A stretch of DNA of 64,000 nucleotides from the NCBI GenBank assembly GCA_963969365.1, contig OZ017754.1, positions 2,170,001 through 2,234,000 of the forward strand. Direction: 5' to 3'. This stretch comes from Asterochloris sp. CNOR1 (taxonomy: Eukaryota; Chlorophyta; Trebouxiophyceae; Trebouxiales; Trebouxiaceae). Positions 47,843-59,887 of this stretch are shown piece by piece (position 1 is the stretch's first letter; the number at the start of each line of letters is the position of its first letter). Both the position numbers and the translations under genes were made by a program. The notes under the pieces are model-generated. The model searched no databases. It was not told the origin of the DNA and was given only the letters and a program-made list of their open reading frames with translations.

Positions 47843-50800
47843 ATGGGCAGCAATCTTTCCTGCAGGCGTAGCTATACCCCACTGCACGCATGGAAAGACG
47901 CTTACAGCAGTGCAAAAGCTCAGATTGGAGTTGCCTTCAGTTCTGACTCTGACTCTGACCTGTCGGAAGAGGACCTCGAGTTCCTGGCCAGCAGGCGCAC
48001 AGGTGCCCCCAACTGGTCTCCAGCTGTGTTTCACGGCTGCCTCCCAGCCGCATTACCTCAATGCAATCACCACATGTCTTACTGTGCAGGCTCTGCCACC
48101 ACAGCCGGAACTGCTCGCACACCCCTGACCATGGTGAGCCCTCCCAGCTGCTAAGCGCTGCTGCCATGATGATGCTGCGCTGTGGGGTCGCAGTGCCTGC
48201 ACATGCCATGCCGACCTGCAGGCCACTCCTGTGCCTCCCCGTTCGACGGAGGGGTCTAAGCCACTGCGCAGGCTGGGCGACACCTTCTCAGGGCCCACCC
48301 CTGTACCCCCAAGCAGCACCAAGGCCCATCGATCCCCAGGCCAGGCACAGGCGACACGGGCGCGGTTGGAGTTTCAGGTGCACTGCCAATGACCATGCTG
48401 AGGGCTTCGTGGGACAGGCTGCCTTTTTGCAAAGTCACACAGTGCATCTGGCCCACCAAGCCTGCAGCACTGCACATGTCAGCTCCTTAGAGTGAGGGTG
48501 CTACAATGGTCCACCCCTGACGCTCAAACGCTGCCCTGCAGTTTGAGGCAGCTGGTCAGACACCCTGGTCGCAGCAGGCAGTTCGGGAGGCCAGGGGACA
48601 GCCAGGATCACCCTGGATCCTGCCGGAGATGCTGGGCGAGGATACAGGTGCAGCTGAGCAGCTGCTTGGGGGAGAGATGGACCTGGCAAGCATGTTAGGA
48701 GCCAGCTCAGGCCCCCGCATACGCCTCAAGGATGATGTCAGGCGCCTCAGCAACAGCCCACGCAAGCTACAGCAGGAGCTGCTCTGGCATGGGCAGGAGG
48801 CGGGGCACACTGCGGACAGTGCACAGGCGCACAGTCCTGTTGCTGAAATCAACGCCAGTGAGCAGCAGCAGCAGCAGGGAGGGGCGCCCCCATTGCTGCA
48901 TGGGACTGGTGGCCTGCCACGCCCTGCACAGGCTGGAGGGGCTGGAAGACACGAACGCCTGCAGGAGCCAGCAGCATATTTGCCCTTGGCTCGGCCAGTG
49001 CACCTTCAAGCCGAGCAGCAACCTGCCACCTTGCCTGGTGCCAGCTTTCAGCGGCCGCAGCAGGCAGCACAGTCAGCTCTGCTGCCGCCGCGCTCTGTGG
49101 AGCCGCAGCACACCGAAACGCCCGGTAGGGAGCTTCAGCAGCAGCAGCCGGGGGAGGCAAAGGCAATGCCTGCATGGCAATGGCAACTGTGCAGCATGCA
49201 GGCACCTGCTGCTGCAATTGGTGCCAAGCCCCAGCTTCAGCAGCAGGAGGGTGCAGCAACTCAGCACCCTGCATCTGATGCTGCTTCGGAGGCTGAGGGC
49301 TTGCAGCAGCAGCAGGCGCAAATGTCTGGAACTCAGGGCCATGTCACAGCCACCCCTGCCAACCCGCTGCTTGAGCTGGGCAGGCTGAGCCCGCAAACAG
49401 TATGCTCACCCAGCAATGTAGCTTGCAGCACTGAGCAGCAGTCTCCAGGCAGTGGGAATAGTCCAGGTCAGTGCAGCGTCAAGTAGGCGTTGTCAAGGAG
49501 ACACTGTCTGTAGCATAACCTGGCTCATCCCCAACATCGGTATGCCAAAGGTTGACCTGCACTTGTTAGTAGTCTACCTGTAGCCTGCACAGTCCTTGAC
49601 ACCTGCTGCTGCAGGCCAGGCAGACCCTGAGCTGGGCGGGGAAGCCAGCCTGGACAGCTTTGCTGACTGGGTGCCAGGTGGGAAGCGGGGCTTGGCAGCA
49701 GGGTCAGCGTCTAAGGCAGGCAGCCCCAAGGCAGCCTATCGGGGCAGAATCCAGCCCCCCTCTGTGGCCTTGCAAGCTGCCAGTGCCTCCAGGGTGGCAG
49801 GCGACCCTTCAGACACCCCTAGGCTTGGGCCAGAGGGGCATGAACCTGCTACTGCTGCTGGGAGGCTGCAGCCTGTAGCTGACACAAATGCTGCTGCAGC
49901 TGCTGTGATCAAGCAGAGGCGAATTAGCCAGATCCCTCGGCTTCCTTCTAGTGCAGATGGGGTCTCAGCAGCTGCAGAAGCAGCACCCTCTTCTCGAATC
50001 CCTAGGCCCATGCCAGGTGCGCCGGCAAAGCACTCTCCTGAGGCAGGCAGGGTGGCGGCTGACAGGCCTAGCGCAGAGACCACTGCTGATGCAGGTAGGC
50101 CAGGTATGTTGCCTGAATGAGTGTGGAAGCAGTGTTTAGCGCTTTGGCATCAACTGCTGTGTGTGGCCAGTGCGACAGACACCTGTGCAACTCCCAATCC
50201 AGCATGCTCCTGATTCAATGCCACCCGCATGATGGCTGCAGGGGACGGCAGTGCCAGGGATGTTGTTAGGACCCTGCCAGGCCAGCTCTCGCCAGACCAG
50301 CATGCGAGGCTGACGCCAAGAACGCAGCAGGGGGTGCCTGCCAGTGCGCCAGATCAGGTAGCTGCAGCTGGTGGGGAGGCAAGCTTGCAGGCTGCCCAGA
50401 GGCCAGCTCCTGTCACAGGCCCCGCTGCTTCTCAGGTGGCCGTTGATGGAGTCAGCCGCAGCAGAGCTAGCAAGGTCTCTGCTGCTGTTGTAAAGGCAGA
50501 CGCGCCTATCGAGGGCCAGAGCAGTGTGCACATTGCTGCCGTGAGGGAACAGGCATCTGCAGCGGGTGCTGTGAGGCAGGGGTTGGCCCTTCATGGGGAA
50601 AGCAGAGGGCTACTCAGACAGGCCACTCTTGCTGCCATTGCGCCCAGTCCAGCTCCTGGCAGCGGAATGCCAGGCTCTGCAGGCAGCAGCATGCCTCCCT
50701 CCAGTGCTGCAAAGCCAGCAGCAAGCCCTCCTGGCGACAGCAGGCAGACCTCTGCCAGCACCCCTGCAGCCAGGTTTGCTGCCCCTGGCGCTGCCGCTGC

Positions 50801-53800
50801 ACCCTTTGGTGACCAGAGCCCCAGCAGCCAAGCAGGGGCGCCTGATGCGGGCAGGTCCACTGCTGCAGTGTCCCTGACGGGCACGGCCATCAAGGCTGCT
50901 GCCCCTGCCACCCAAATCCCATGCCCGGCTGCAGATGCAGGCCTGGGCTTGGGGGCTAGCCCTTCACGGCCTACTGCTGTGCCTCGGCTTAATCTGGCAG
51001 CGCTGTCGCAGCGCCTGGCTATAGTGAGCGCAGCCCAGACACAGGCTGCAGCCAGTGCTGCTGAGAATGCAGCTCGGAGGGCGCCACCCCCGCCCACCAT
51101 GTTCCCAGTGAAGGGTGCCGAACCTGAGAGCACAGCGGTGGGAACACATCCACAGGCTTCTGGCGGGAGCCAGTCAGCCCCACCTGTTGGCGCCCTCTCT
51201 CCTGCTGCTGTGGGAGAGGCACACACTCTCCGCATGGCGCAAAGATCAGGCAGTTTCAGCTTCAGCCCTGTGAAGGACGCGCCAGTGAGCATGCTGGTAC
51301 TGTACTGGCTGCTGCCTCAGAGTGACGGCTCTGCTGCTATGCATGTCTGGCATGCACAGGGAGGCAGCCCTGGTCCCACTGTACGTGACCTGCTTCCTCA
51401 GTGGCCTGCTCAATGCTATGTGCTACATTGCCCCTGGTCCCCTGCAGTCGATGGTGGCTGACTTCAATCCAGCAGCTGTGCTCCCGCGGATGAGTCCTGA
51501 AGCAGTCATTGCCTCCTGGTCTCCGACCAAGCACAAGTCCAGCCAGACAGGCAGGAGCAGGCTTAGCGATGGTGGAACGCCGCACACAGGCGACAGGCAG
51601 AGGGACCCTGTCTCACCGCCTCTGTCCCCACGCTCTGCAATTGCAGGTCAGCCAGAGGGTTTTGCATGCGCTCTGCTGGGTGCTCCTGGGTCTTGCGTTC
51701 TCTCAGCAATGCCCATCAACCACAATGTCTGCAATCAGCTTCTGGAGCACGCAGGCACATGTCTAGGAGGCTGGGAACACGCAAACAATCAGCACCCTGA
51801 CCTTGCCTGCTGAGTCTGCAGTGAATGTCTCAGCAGTGTGTGCATCTGTCCTGACGCGTTCGAAAGCGTACAGGCATCCCTTTCCGCACTCTGCCCTTTG
51901 TGCAGATGCCAAGAAGCAGCATCCCTGGCTGGTTCAAGCAGATGAGTTTGAGCGGCAGCAGTCCCCAGAGGTTAAGCGCCAGCTGGAGCACTGGGTGGAC
52001 GGCATTGCAGCAGAGGTGGCTGCTGAGGAGGAGCATGCTCTGAGGTGGGTAGCAGCCAGCTGTGCTGGCGTGTTTGGGAGCTGCTGCTCTTCTGCAACGC
52101 ATGCAGTGCCTGACATGCGTGGCAGCGCTAGTGCTGTATGGCTGGCTGTGCCAAGGGGGCAGCAAGGCTTTTCCAGAGTGACCGATCCCATAGTTGGGGC
52201 TGCATGAGAAGGCGGCAGCCTTACTGGCTGCACATGTTACACCAGAGCTTTGCATCAATGGCTATGTTGACTGGGTCAATGTCCAGCATTGGACGAGCAG
52301 CAGTTGATATCAGTGCCCATGTGAGAGCTGCGTGCCCTGCTGACTGCACCTGGGAAGCTGCATTGCAAGCCATCACTTCTTGCTTGTCCAGATTGACCTC
52401 TCAAGTTGGATTTGTGCATCCTGGCAGGTGTGTTCAGCACTTACTGTCTCCCAAGGGCTTGGCCAGCGCCAGGAGCAGGCTTGGGCAGTCTCCCAGCCGT
52501 CCAGAGTCGCCGCAGCAGGCAAGGAATTGCTCAACTGACGCTGATGTGGCGCTGTGCACCTCATGTGCTCATGACTTTGTTAGCCCCAATGGACACCTCT
52601 TCAGGCACAGAGCTCCCTGCAGGCGCCTCACCACATAGGCACACCATCATCTGGGCTCATTCACACTTCAGCTGTCAGCGACTTTTCGCCCATGGCGCCT
52701 CAGGTGCTCTTTGGGTTGACAGATGAGGAGCAGCAGGCGTTGAGCGGTGCGTGCAGTATGTGTTTGCCTTGTCAGCTGCTCCAGTGCCAATATTGGGCCT
52801 CGTCGAGCTGCACCCCTTTCAAGCAAACTGCATCTCTGCAGTGCTTTTTTCTACAGTCAATGATTTGTGCTGCAAAACTACACGGCCAGACCTAAGCCCC
52901 TGATGGCCTATGCTGCTGCAGTGGGGCGGTCAGCAGCACATGCCTCCAGGCATGACAGGGGGACACCCAGCCCCGTCCCTTTGCAGGAATTCTCTGAGGG
53001 CAGCTCCCCAGTTCACCGCCCTCCAGCAGCAGCCAGCCAGCAGGACCCTGCTGACAGCCCCCTCCTGCCAGGAAGGCTTCCAGCCCACTCCCCTGCAACC
53101 CCACAGAGGGACCCTCTGCTGCAGCTGCCCGCAAAGTCAGCACGCCCTGCGTCCCCTGCCAATGAGCAGCAGGCAGCCAGCTTCCTGTGTGCGACAGCGG
53201 CTCCTGCTGCATTGCCTCATTCTTCGCCTTCCTGGGCCATAAGGGCCTCCCCATCTCAGAAGCCACCGAGGTACCCTGTGTTGCCGCAGTCTCGGGCAAC
53301 ACCATCTGGTGGGCCCGTGTTCTGGCAGAGGTCACTTGTTATGCAACATGGCAATTGCCGACTGGACACCCAAACCAACACAAAGACTCTATTGGTCCAC
53401 GCTGAAGTCTGCTGATCTGGCTTCTGGTCTGGCACAGGTATTGTTCATCTGCAGATGCAGAGCAAATCACGCTGTCCTGCAGGTGTGAAGCAGTCTCCTC
53501 TGAAGATGTCGCTGTCCTCTATATCCTTCAACACTCAGGCTGAGCATGTCAGCGAGCCTTCAGGTGTATACCGTGCAAGCACTATGTTGTCTTTGCTGAG
53601 TGCGTGTCAGGCCAGATGTTCTAGAATGGAGCAGGCCCATGCCCATGCCACAGGCAGATCCTCAGACCATGTTGTTTGTCCCTGCAGGGCCTGGCAGGGC
53701 CAAGAGACGCCCATCAGGCCGCATATCGGCCCGCTGGCTGATGGCTGTGAGCACGCTGGTCTGTCTGGCAGGTGTTGGCTGGCAGGCTCTGGGGCCTGGG

Positions 53801-56800
53801 GCAGGAGTCAAGGGGCGGCCCATCTACCATGGCGGCCTGGCCGCAGGCCACACGGGTCAAGCGGCACAAATTGGCCGGCATTTGCTGAAGGAGGCGGGCC
53901 TGCTCACCCAAGCCTTTGAGGCCAGCCAGCAGGCCGCAGAGGCTGCAAGGGAGACCTTCTACAATAGCCAGCAGCAGCTGGCAGCTGTGAGTGCGGGCCT
54001 GCAGGCTCAGGCATTCCAGGTGAAAACGTCCGCTCTGTACAGCCTTGTCAATGGCACACCAGGGCTGGACTCTACAACTGACAGGTTGCAGCTACCGTGC
54101 CTGCAGGGCTGCAGTGATGGCCTGCTCAATGACCTGCAGCCATGTGTGTATCTGCCCAGACAGTCTCTCTGCAATACAGGTGCTGAACAGTGAGGCTGCT
54201 GAAAGCATGCTTGCTGTCGTGAGCAAGGTCAGCAGCCAGGCGTACCAAAAGGCCTCCCTGGCCGATGACATCAGCAACAGAGCCTGGCACTGGTGCCAAC
54301 AGCACTGCATCAAGCCACTTGGTCACATGCTCGACAATTGCTGGGAGGCATCACAGGTCGAGACCCTGTGCGGGCTGGCCAGTAGCAGGGTTGGCACCCT
54401 GCACCAGCAGCTGCGCAGCACTGCTTGGAGCCACTGGAAGCAGCAGCTTCCTGCCATGAAGCAGCTGCAACGGCAATTCAACCAGCAGTGGCTTGCTGTT
54501 GCAGCTGCCGTCCGAAAGAGCTGCACATGTCAGCAGTTGCTGCACATAGTTCAGTGGTCCGCCAGACAGACAGAGCAGCTGGCGCAAGTGCTATTGCACC
54601 TTGGTAGCGTCTTTGTGGTGCAGCCCGGTGCTCGCTGCCTGCAAGTAGCTGAAGAAGTGCTTGCACAGCTAAGCCTGCCAGCAGGGGCACAGCGTTGGTG
54701 GACTGAGGTCAGAGCAGCCACCAGGACCAGGCAGCAGCAGCAGCAAGATAGTGCTGCTGCTGCTGCGAGCGGTCGCTTGGCTGCAAGTGAGGCAGATGTG
54801 GGGAGCAACGGCACTCTCAGCGCACCTCAGGCAGCTGCCGCCACCACTCAAGTGCAGCTTGCACCTCAGGCAGCCTTGGCAGGTGCCAGGGTGTCAGAGG
54901 CTGAGGATAGATTGGAACAGGCGCTCTATGAGCTGAGCAGTAGTGAAGGTGCAGGCACTACCTGGCAGCAGGGCCTGGCTTCAGGCAGCATGGTGCAGCT
55001 ATCACCAGATGAGCAGCAGGCAGCTACAGATGGAGTCCCAGCCACCCTGGAGCATGGACTAGACAGTCAGGAAGGGAGCCTTGCGTTCGACAGTGGCGCT
55101 GTTATTGCAGCCAACAGTGTCACGCAGGCCCAGGAGATGGCAGGCGCCACTGCGCTGCACAGTCAGCAGCAACCAGCCGCTGCTGCTGATCTGAGGACAA
55201 CCCCTTTGACCACACAGCTCCTCCCCGACGTAGCACACCCTGCACATGACTCCCAGGAGCAGTTCCTTGCAGAGATGCATGCTGCTGCCCGCTCCCCAGC
55301 ACAGGTGGCTGAAGTGGAGCAGAAGGTGGAGGAGTCCAGACGGCAGGCCCTGTGGGAGGAGCAGGTGCTTCAGCAGAATGCAGAGGGCCGCGCTAAGGTG
55401 AACAGCAGCCTTTGCCTCTGCACCACCACAGGCTCAGCTGTACATCTAGGCAGGTCAGTGGGGCAAATGCGTGTCACCAAGATGCACTGAGAGGGAGGTT
55501 GACTGGACGAGCAAGTGCATTGTTCTCAGGCCAGATGTGGGCTTTGGCTTCAACAGTTGCCACTGCAGGTGTTGCTTTGGCAGGAGAGCCTGAGGACACC
55601 CCAGCCAGCATCTGAGAATAGCCAGCCAGCTCCTGAGGGCAGCCAGCCGGAGTCTATGGGCAGCCAGCCAGCTTCTGAGTGCAGCCAGGTATTGTACAGC
55701 TTGGTGTTGCATATGCAGCAAGTGGCAAGCATTGACTTTGCATGCATAATTGCCAGATCGAGCTGGCAACGTCCTGTGCAGGAACAGGATGTGCATGCAG
55801 AATCAATTATCATGCCACTCGCACAGCAGCAAGATCAGCAGCCCACCGATGAAGTGCTCAAGGCGCAGGCTGATGTTGCTGCTGCTGCGCTGCACCAGCT
55901 CAGCATCCAGCAGGCTGAGCAGGCTGGCGACGGGGCAGAAACAGGTAAGAACACACGCTGCATCTTGCTTTCAGGTGCTGCAAAGATGGCAGCGCCAAGT
56001 CCGGAATTTTGAGGTCGTGCCCGGAGCTTGTTGCGCTGCAAGTGATGCTCCTAGATGTTTTGGATGGGACTTCACCTCAGCACAGTCCCCGCAATCAACA
56101 ACTGCCATGTGGTGCAGTGCACCCAGGTGTGATGCAGCCTCAGCTGCCAGCAGATGGAGCACCCTTTGCTATGGCAGAGCCCACCAATGACAACAGCAGG
56201 CAGACCTGTGAGCTAGCTGGGCCTTGGGGCAGGACAGGCTTCCAGACTGCCCTGGCCAGTCTGCTGCACAGAGTGATATGGCGCAGGCTGTGTGCACTGG
56301 CAGCAGTTAGTGGGGCAGCAGCCTGGGCGGGGCGCCGCTGGCTGGGAGCCAAGGCCAGGGGCTCAGCAGGAGTCAAGCGTGGCCAGCCTGCCTCTGCTGC
56401 TGCTGGCGATCCTGGCCCATCCTCCAGATACCAGCTGCAGTCCTCAATCTATGGAACTGCAAGGTAGGCCCTGTGGCCTCCCCACTACTGGTCTTCCTCA
56501 ATGCTTTTGGTGAGACGGACCTCTGTGAGGCTCATGGAAAGAGGAGCATTCCAGGGTGTCAGAAGTGTTGTCAATGGAGCAGGCTTGTGGTTGTGCAGGT
56601 CTCAGAGCATCATGTCAGGCACATCCAGTTTTGACTCGGGGCAGGCCTCCAGCTTCAGGAGCTGCAGGAGCCGCAGCATCGCGACGGCACCCAGTTCGCA
56701 ATTCACAGGGGACAGCGGGGGCGGCACTCTAGACTCTGGTGCCACCAGCGGCAGGCGCAGCCGCCGCCATAGAGAGCTAGATTCACTGGGTGAGGCTGAT

Positions 56801-57452
56801 GGGGTGGGCCTTCGTCCTCCCCAGCAAACGGGCAATCCATCAAAACAGTGCACATCCTACATCAGGAACGACGGACAGCTGTGTCCGGTTCGGCCCTGTT
56901 TGAGTAGCTATCTTATGGCACAGGCAGCTTTGCCTTACATTGTGTTTTGTGTGGTGCAGATGCTACTGCTGACAGCTTGCAGCGGAGCAGGCTGCGTGAT
57001 AGGCGCCGCACCCCCTCACGGCGTTTTGCAGTTGACTCGTATGATGGGCGGCAAGGCGAAATTCGTGAGTCCCTCAGCGCCTTGTTGCTCAAGTCAGTCA
57101 ATGCCCTTGTCTGCCTGCCTGACAACATGGTCTGGCTTGTCTGCAGCCAAGCTGCACCACCAGGAGAGCCTGATTGGCCAGGATTCTGTTGGACAGAGGC
57201 ATCTCCGAAGCCGCACAATCATGACACCGACCACTGATCAGGTACGGTCACTCATGTGCTGTGATGTACCTGCACTCCTTGTGGTGTATCAGCACCAAGC
57301 GGAGGCTCTGGGTGCAGGCTGCGGCTGTGGCTGCCAACCGTGAGGCCAGAAGTCTGCAAAGGAGTGCACAGGCATAGTCAGCCAAGCAATAGTGACGACT
57401 CAAATGCATGAACTGACCCGTCCTGGAATTGCAGAGCAATAAATCACAGTGA
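47843..57452 (+). CDS. Large uncharacterised Ala/Gln/Pro-rich protein, two membrane segments, SxIP motifs
   Basis: Many-exon gene; I do not recognise a family. Exon 1 starts MGSNLSCRRSYTPLHAWKDA and has an acidic DSDSDLSEEDLEF stretch. The next exons join in phase (about 48088, 48222-48377, 48541-49465, 49616-50093, about 50229-51290). The middle is low complexity, with two SxIP-like motifs in basic surroundings (ISQIPRL near 49925, SSRIPRP near 49992). A predicted membrane helix lies at about 53735-53800 (RWLMAVSTLVCLAGVGWQAL), followed by helical, coiled-coil-like sequence and a Trp/Gln-rich region (54180-55400). A short SQPA(S/P)E repeat is at about 55608-55690 and a second hydrophobic helix at about 56268-56345. 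The Ser/Arg-rich tail may end at 57343 (unspliced) or 57452 (spliced). Several exons are unplaced, and it could be two genes. Confidence 0.6.
55608..55690 (+). repeat. Short tandem repeat encoding SQPASE-like units
   Basis: Four diverged units of AGCCAGCCAGCTTCTGAG type encoding (N/G/C)SQP(A/E)(P/S)(E/M), inside the large gene at 47843. Confidence 0.7.
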
Positions 57453-57546
57453 GGCTCACCAAGTGAAAGTTAAAGCGGCTTCTGAATGTTAGCTTCTCCC
57501 GTTCTTTCGAGGCTAGGCGGCTTGCTGTTGGGCTCGGATCCTTACC

Positions 57547-59507
57547 ATGGCAGGCACGGTGCCTGAGACGGTGCTCAAGAAGCGCAAGAGGAACGAGCAG
57601 TGGGAGCAAACCAAGGCGGCCCAGGTCGCAGATAAGAAGGCCAAGAGCAAGGACAAGCGCAAGGACATGTTTAAGAGGGCGGAGCAGTATGTGAAGGAGT
57701 ACAGGCAGCAGGTACAAGCTCAATTTCGAGGCCGTCTAGGCAGCGCGCCGTGAAGCAGCCATCAGGGTAGCGCGCCATGTGCCGCTCAGGGATCCAGGCA
57801 GGCAGGCATCAGCGACAGCCAGAGTGATGGTGTCTGATGCTTTTTATGCATGAGCTTTGTGAGGCAGGGTTCCGTCGTGCAGCAGCTCGTTGAGTGAGCT
57901 TAGCTGGCATGAAGTGCTGCTACAACTGCCACAGGCCGGCAGGCTGGCAGTATGCCAGAGCAGGTTGCACATGGCATGACGGAGGCTGAATGCTGTCATA
58001 CCTCCCTGCTTGCAGGAACAAGATCTGATCAGGCTGAAGCGGGAGGCCAAGACCAAGAATGGGTTCTATGTGGAGCCTGAGGCCAAAATGGCCTTTGTCA
58101 TCCGCATCCGCGGTATCAATGACATGCACCCGAAGGTCAGCTGCAGGCGGCAGCAGGGCATCAACTGCTCATGATGCAATAATTCAAATGCTGAGCAGCA
58201 CCCTGTTGCCTTCACTGAGATGGTCATAGCCAGGCTGCAAGCTGAAACTGTGTACACTTGCTGCTGCAGACCCGAAAAATCATGCAGCTGCTGAGGCTGA
58301 AACAAATCCACAATGGTGTTTTCATCAAGGTGAGGCCCATGTTCGCAGCAGCAGTGTCAGCAGCTTCAGTCAGCAGCAGTCTGGCGTCTGGGCACATCAT
58401 CTGCCCAACACACAGAAGCTGTGGTGCTTACCTGGCGTGCTGCCTGCAGATCAACAAGGCCACTGTGAATATGCTTAAGCGGGTGGAGCCATATGTGGCA
58501 TGGGGATACCCCAACCTGAAGACTGTGAAGGAGCTCATCTACAAGAGGGGCTACGGCAAGGTCAGCCGCATCCCCTGCCAGCTTGCCATGGGGTTGGTCA
58601 GCTGGGTGTACAGCTCAGGTCCTGCCGCCCCCCACAGGCAGGCCTAGCAACACAGCTGTTGTCAATGACAGGAGGTCCTGATGGCAATGAGGCGCCATTG
58701 CCATCAACTTTGTGGGCATTGTCGCCAATCTGGGCGGGCTTGGGGTGGGGCAGCTGCCGTCACCATGCCATCTGGAGCTCAGCAAACTGCTCCTCTGTCT
58801 GTCTTAGCGCTGCATCAGGATGTACGCAACTGCAGTGCAGGTGCAGCTGCTGCCTGCTTGCCTGCGGGCTTACAAGTTGCTGCACAGCTCTCTTGCACAG
58901 TGTGTCCCTGCACCGGCAGGGATCGTGCTGAATACTGGGCATCTTTCTCAGTTAGTTGGGCTGCCCACTGTAGGTCAACAAGAACAGGATCCCCCTCACA
59001 GACAACTCCATCATTGAGTCGGTCCTGGGCAAGTACAACATCATCTGTATCGAGGACCTGATCCACGAGATCTACACCGTTGGACCTGCCTTCAAGCAGG
59101 CCTCCAACTTCCTGTGGCCTGTCAAGCTGTCCAGTGCCAAGGTGAGCACACTCTCCACAGGTGCTGTGTGCTCTGGTATCGGGGTGGAGGGCAACAGCCT
59201 GCCAGTCTGTGTACAGAGCTGGCGCTGGCCGCCCACCTTACATGCTGTGCCAGGTCTTTCGCACGTCGTGCCCATTCAAGAGCCTGTTGTGCGCCACTTG
59301 TGGGGTGTCAGGCCATGGCAGCCTGTCTCCTGCCTCTGTTGTAGTATGCTTTGGACTTGCTCTGCCTTCCGTGGTCACAGCCTGCTGAGCACCGAGAACA
59401 ACCTGCTGCAGGGCGGCATGAACAAGAAGAGGCTACACTACATTGAGGGGGGCCACCACGGCAACAGGGAGCAGTACATCAACAACCTCGTCAGAATCAT
59501 GAACTGA
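57547..59507 (+). CDS. RPL7: 60S ribosomal protein L7 (uL30)
   Basis: Large-subunit ribosomal protein. Six exons: 57547-57711, 58016-58135, 58270-58329, 58450-58560, 58974-59141, 59412-59507. All have GT-AG introns and the product is 239 residues. It begins [18 protein letters not shown] and has the eukaryote-specific basic N-terminal extension ([19 protein letters not shown]). It continues through the uL30 core ([92 protein letters not shown]) and ends [14 protein letters not shown]...NLVRIMN. The last acceptor at 59411 was chosen because it alone keeps phase and gives the family's GGxxKK motif. The start codon lies only 94 bases after the possible spliced end of the previous gene. Confidence 0.97.
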
Positions 59508-59529
59508 TGTGGGGTGCTGCCCATCCTCT

Positions 59530-59534
59530 TGTAA
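59530..59534 (+). terminator. Putative TGTAA polyadenylation signal of RPL7
   Basis: TGTAA 22 bases after the RPL7 stop. This is the poly(A) signal used widely by chlorophyte green algae. Confidence 0.65.
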
Positions 59535-59887
59535 ACCACCAGTCTGTCCCTCAAATATGCAGAGATTCGTTGAGAATAATGCTGCGCTCTGAGACAATGC
59601 TGTGGTGGTTATTGGTCTGGTGTGCTGGGGGGGAATTTGAAGGAGGTTTTGAGACCACAGACTTCATCAGCACTAGACGGTTTGCCTGACACGCCAAATT
59701 GAAAGCTGGGACGCCGGCCAGCAAGTAGCAGCACACGACCAGGTGTCCCTCCTTTCCGGTAGGCCAAACTCTGCATGCCCTGAATGGGCCGGCCCTGCAA
59801 TGCTTTACCTGCATGTTCGCTGGCTTGGCATGGGCTTAAGCTGCCTTGCATGCTCATTCATGCAGGCATCTCTGAGATTCTCCAGAC

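Noticed and set aside
48629-49486. CAG-rich tract as a candidate unstable microsatellite
   Set aside because: The glutamine runs are short and interrupted, and the same codon bias is spread over the whole gene.
59412-59507. Upstream acceptors for the last RPL7 exon (near 59345 or 59387)
   Set aside because: They break the reading phase or add residues absent from uL30; the acceptor ending at 59411 restores the conserved GGMNKK join.
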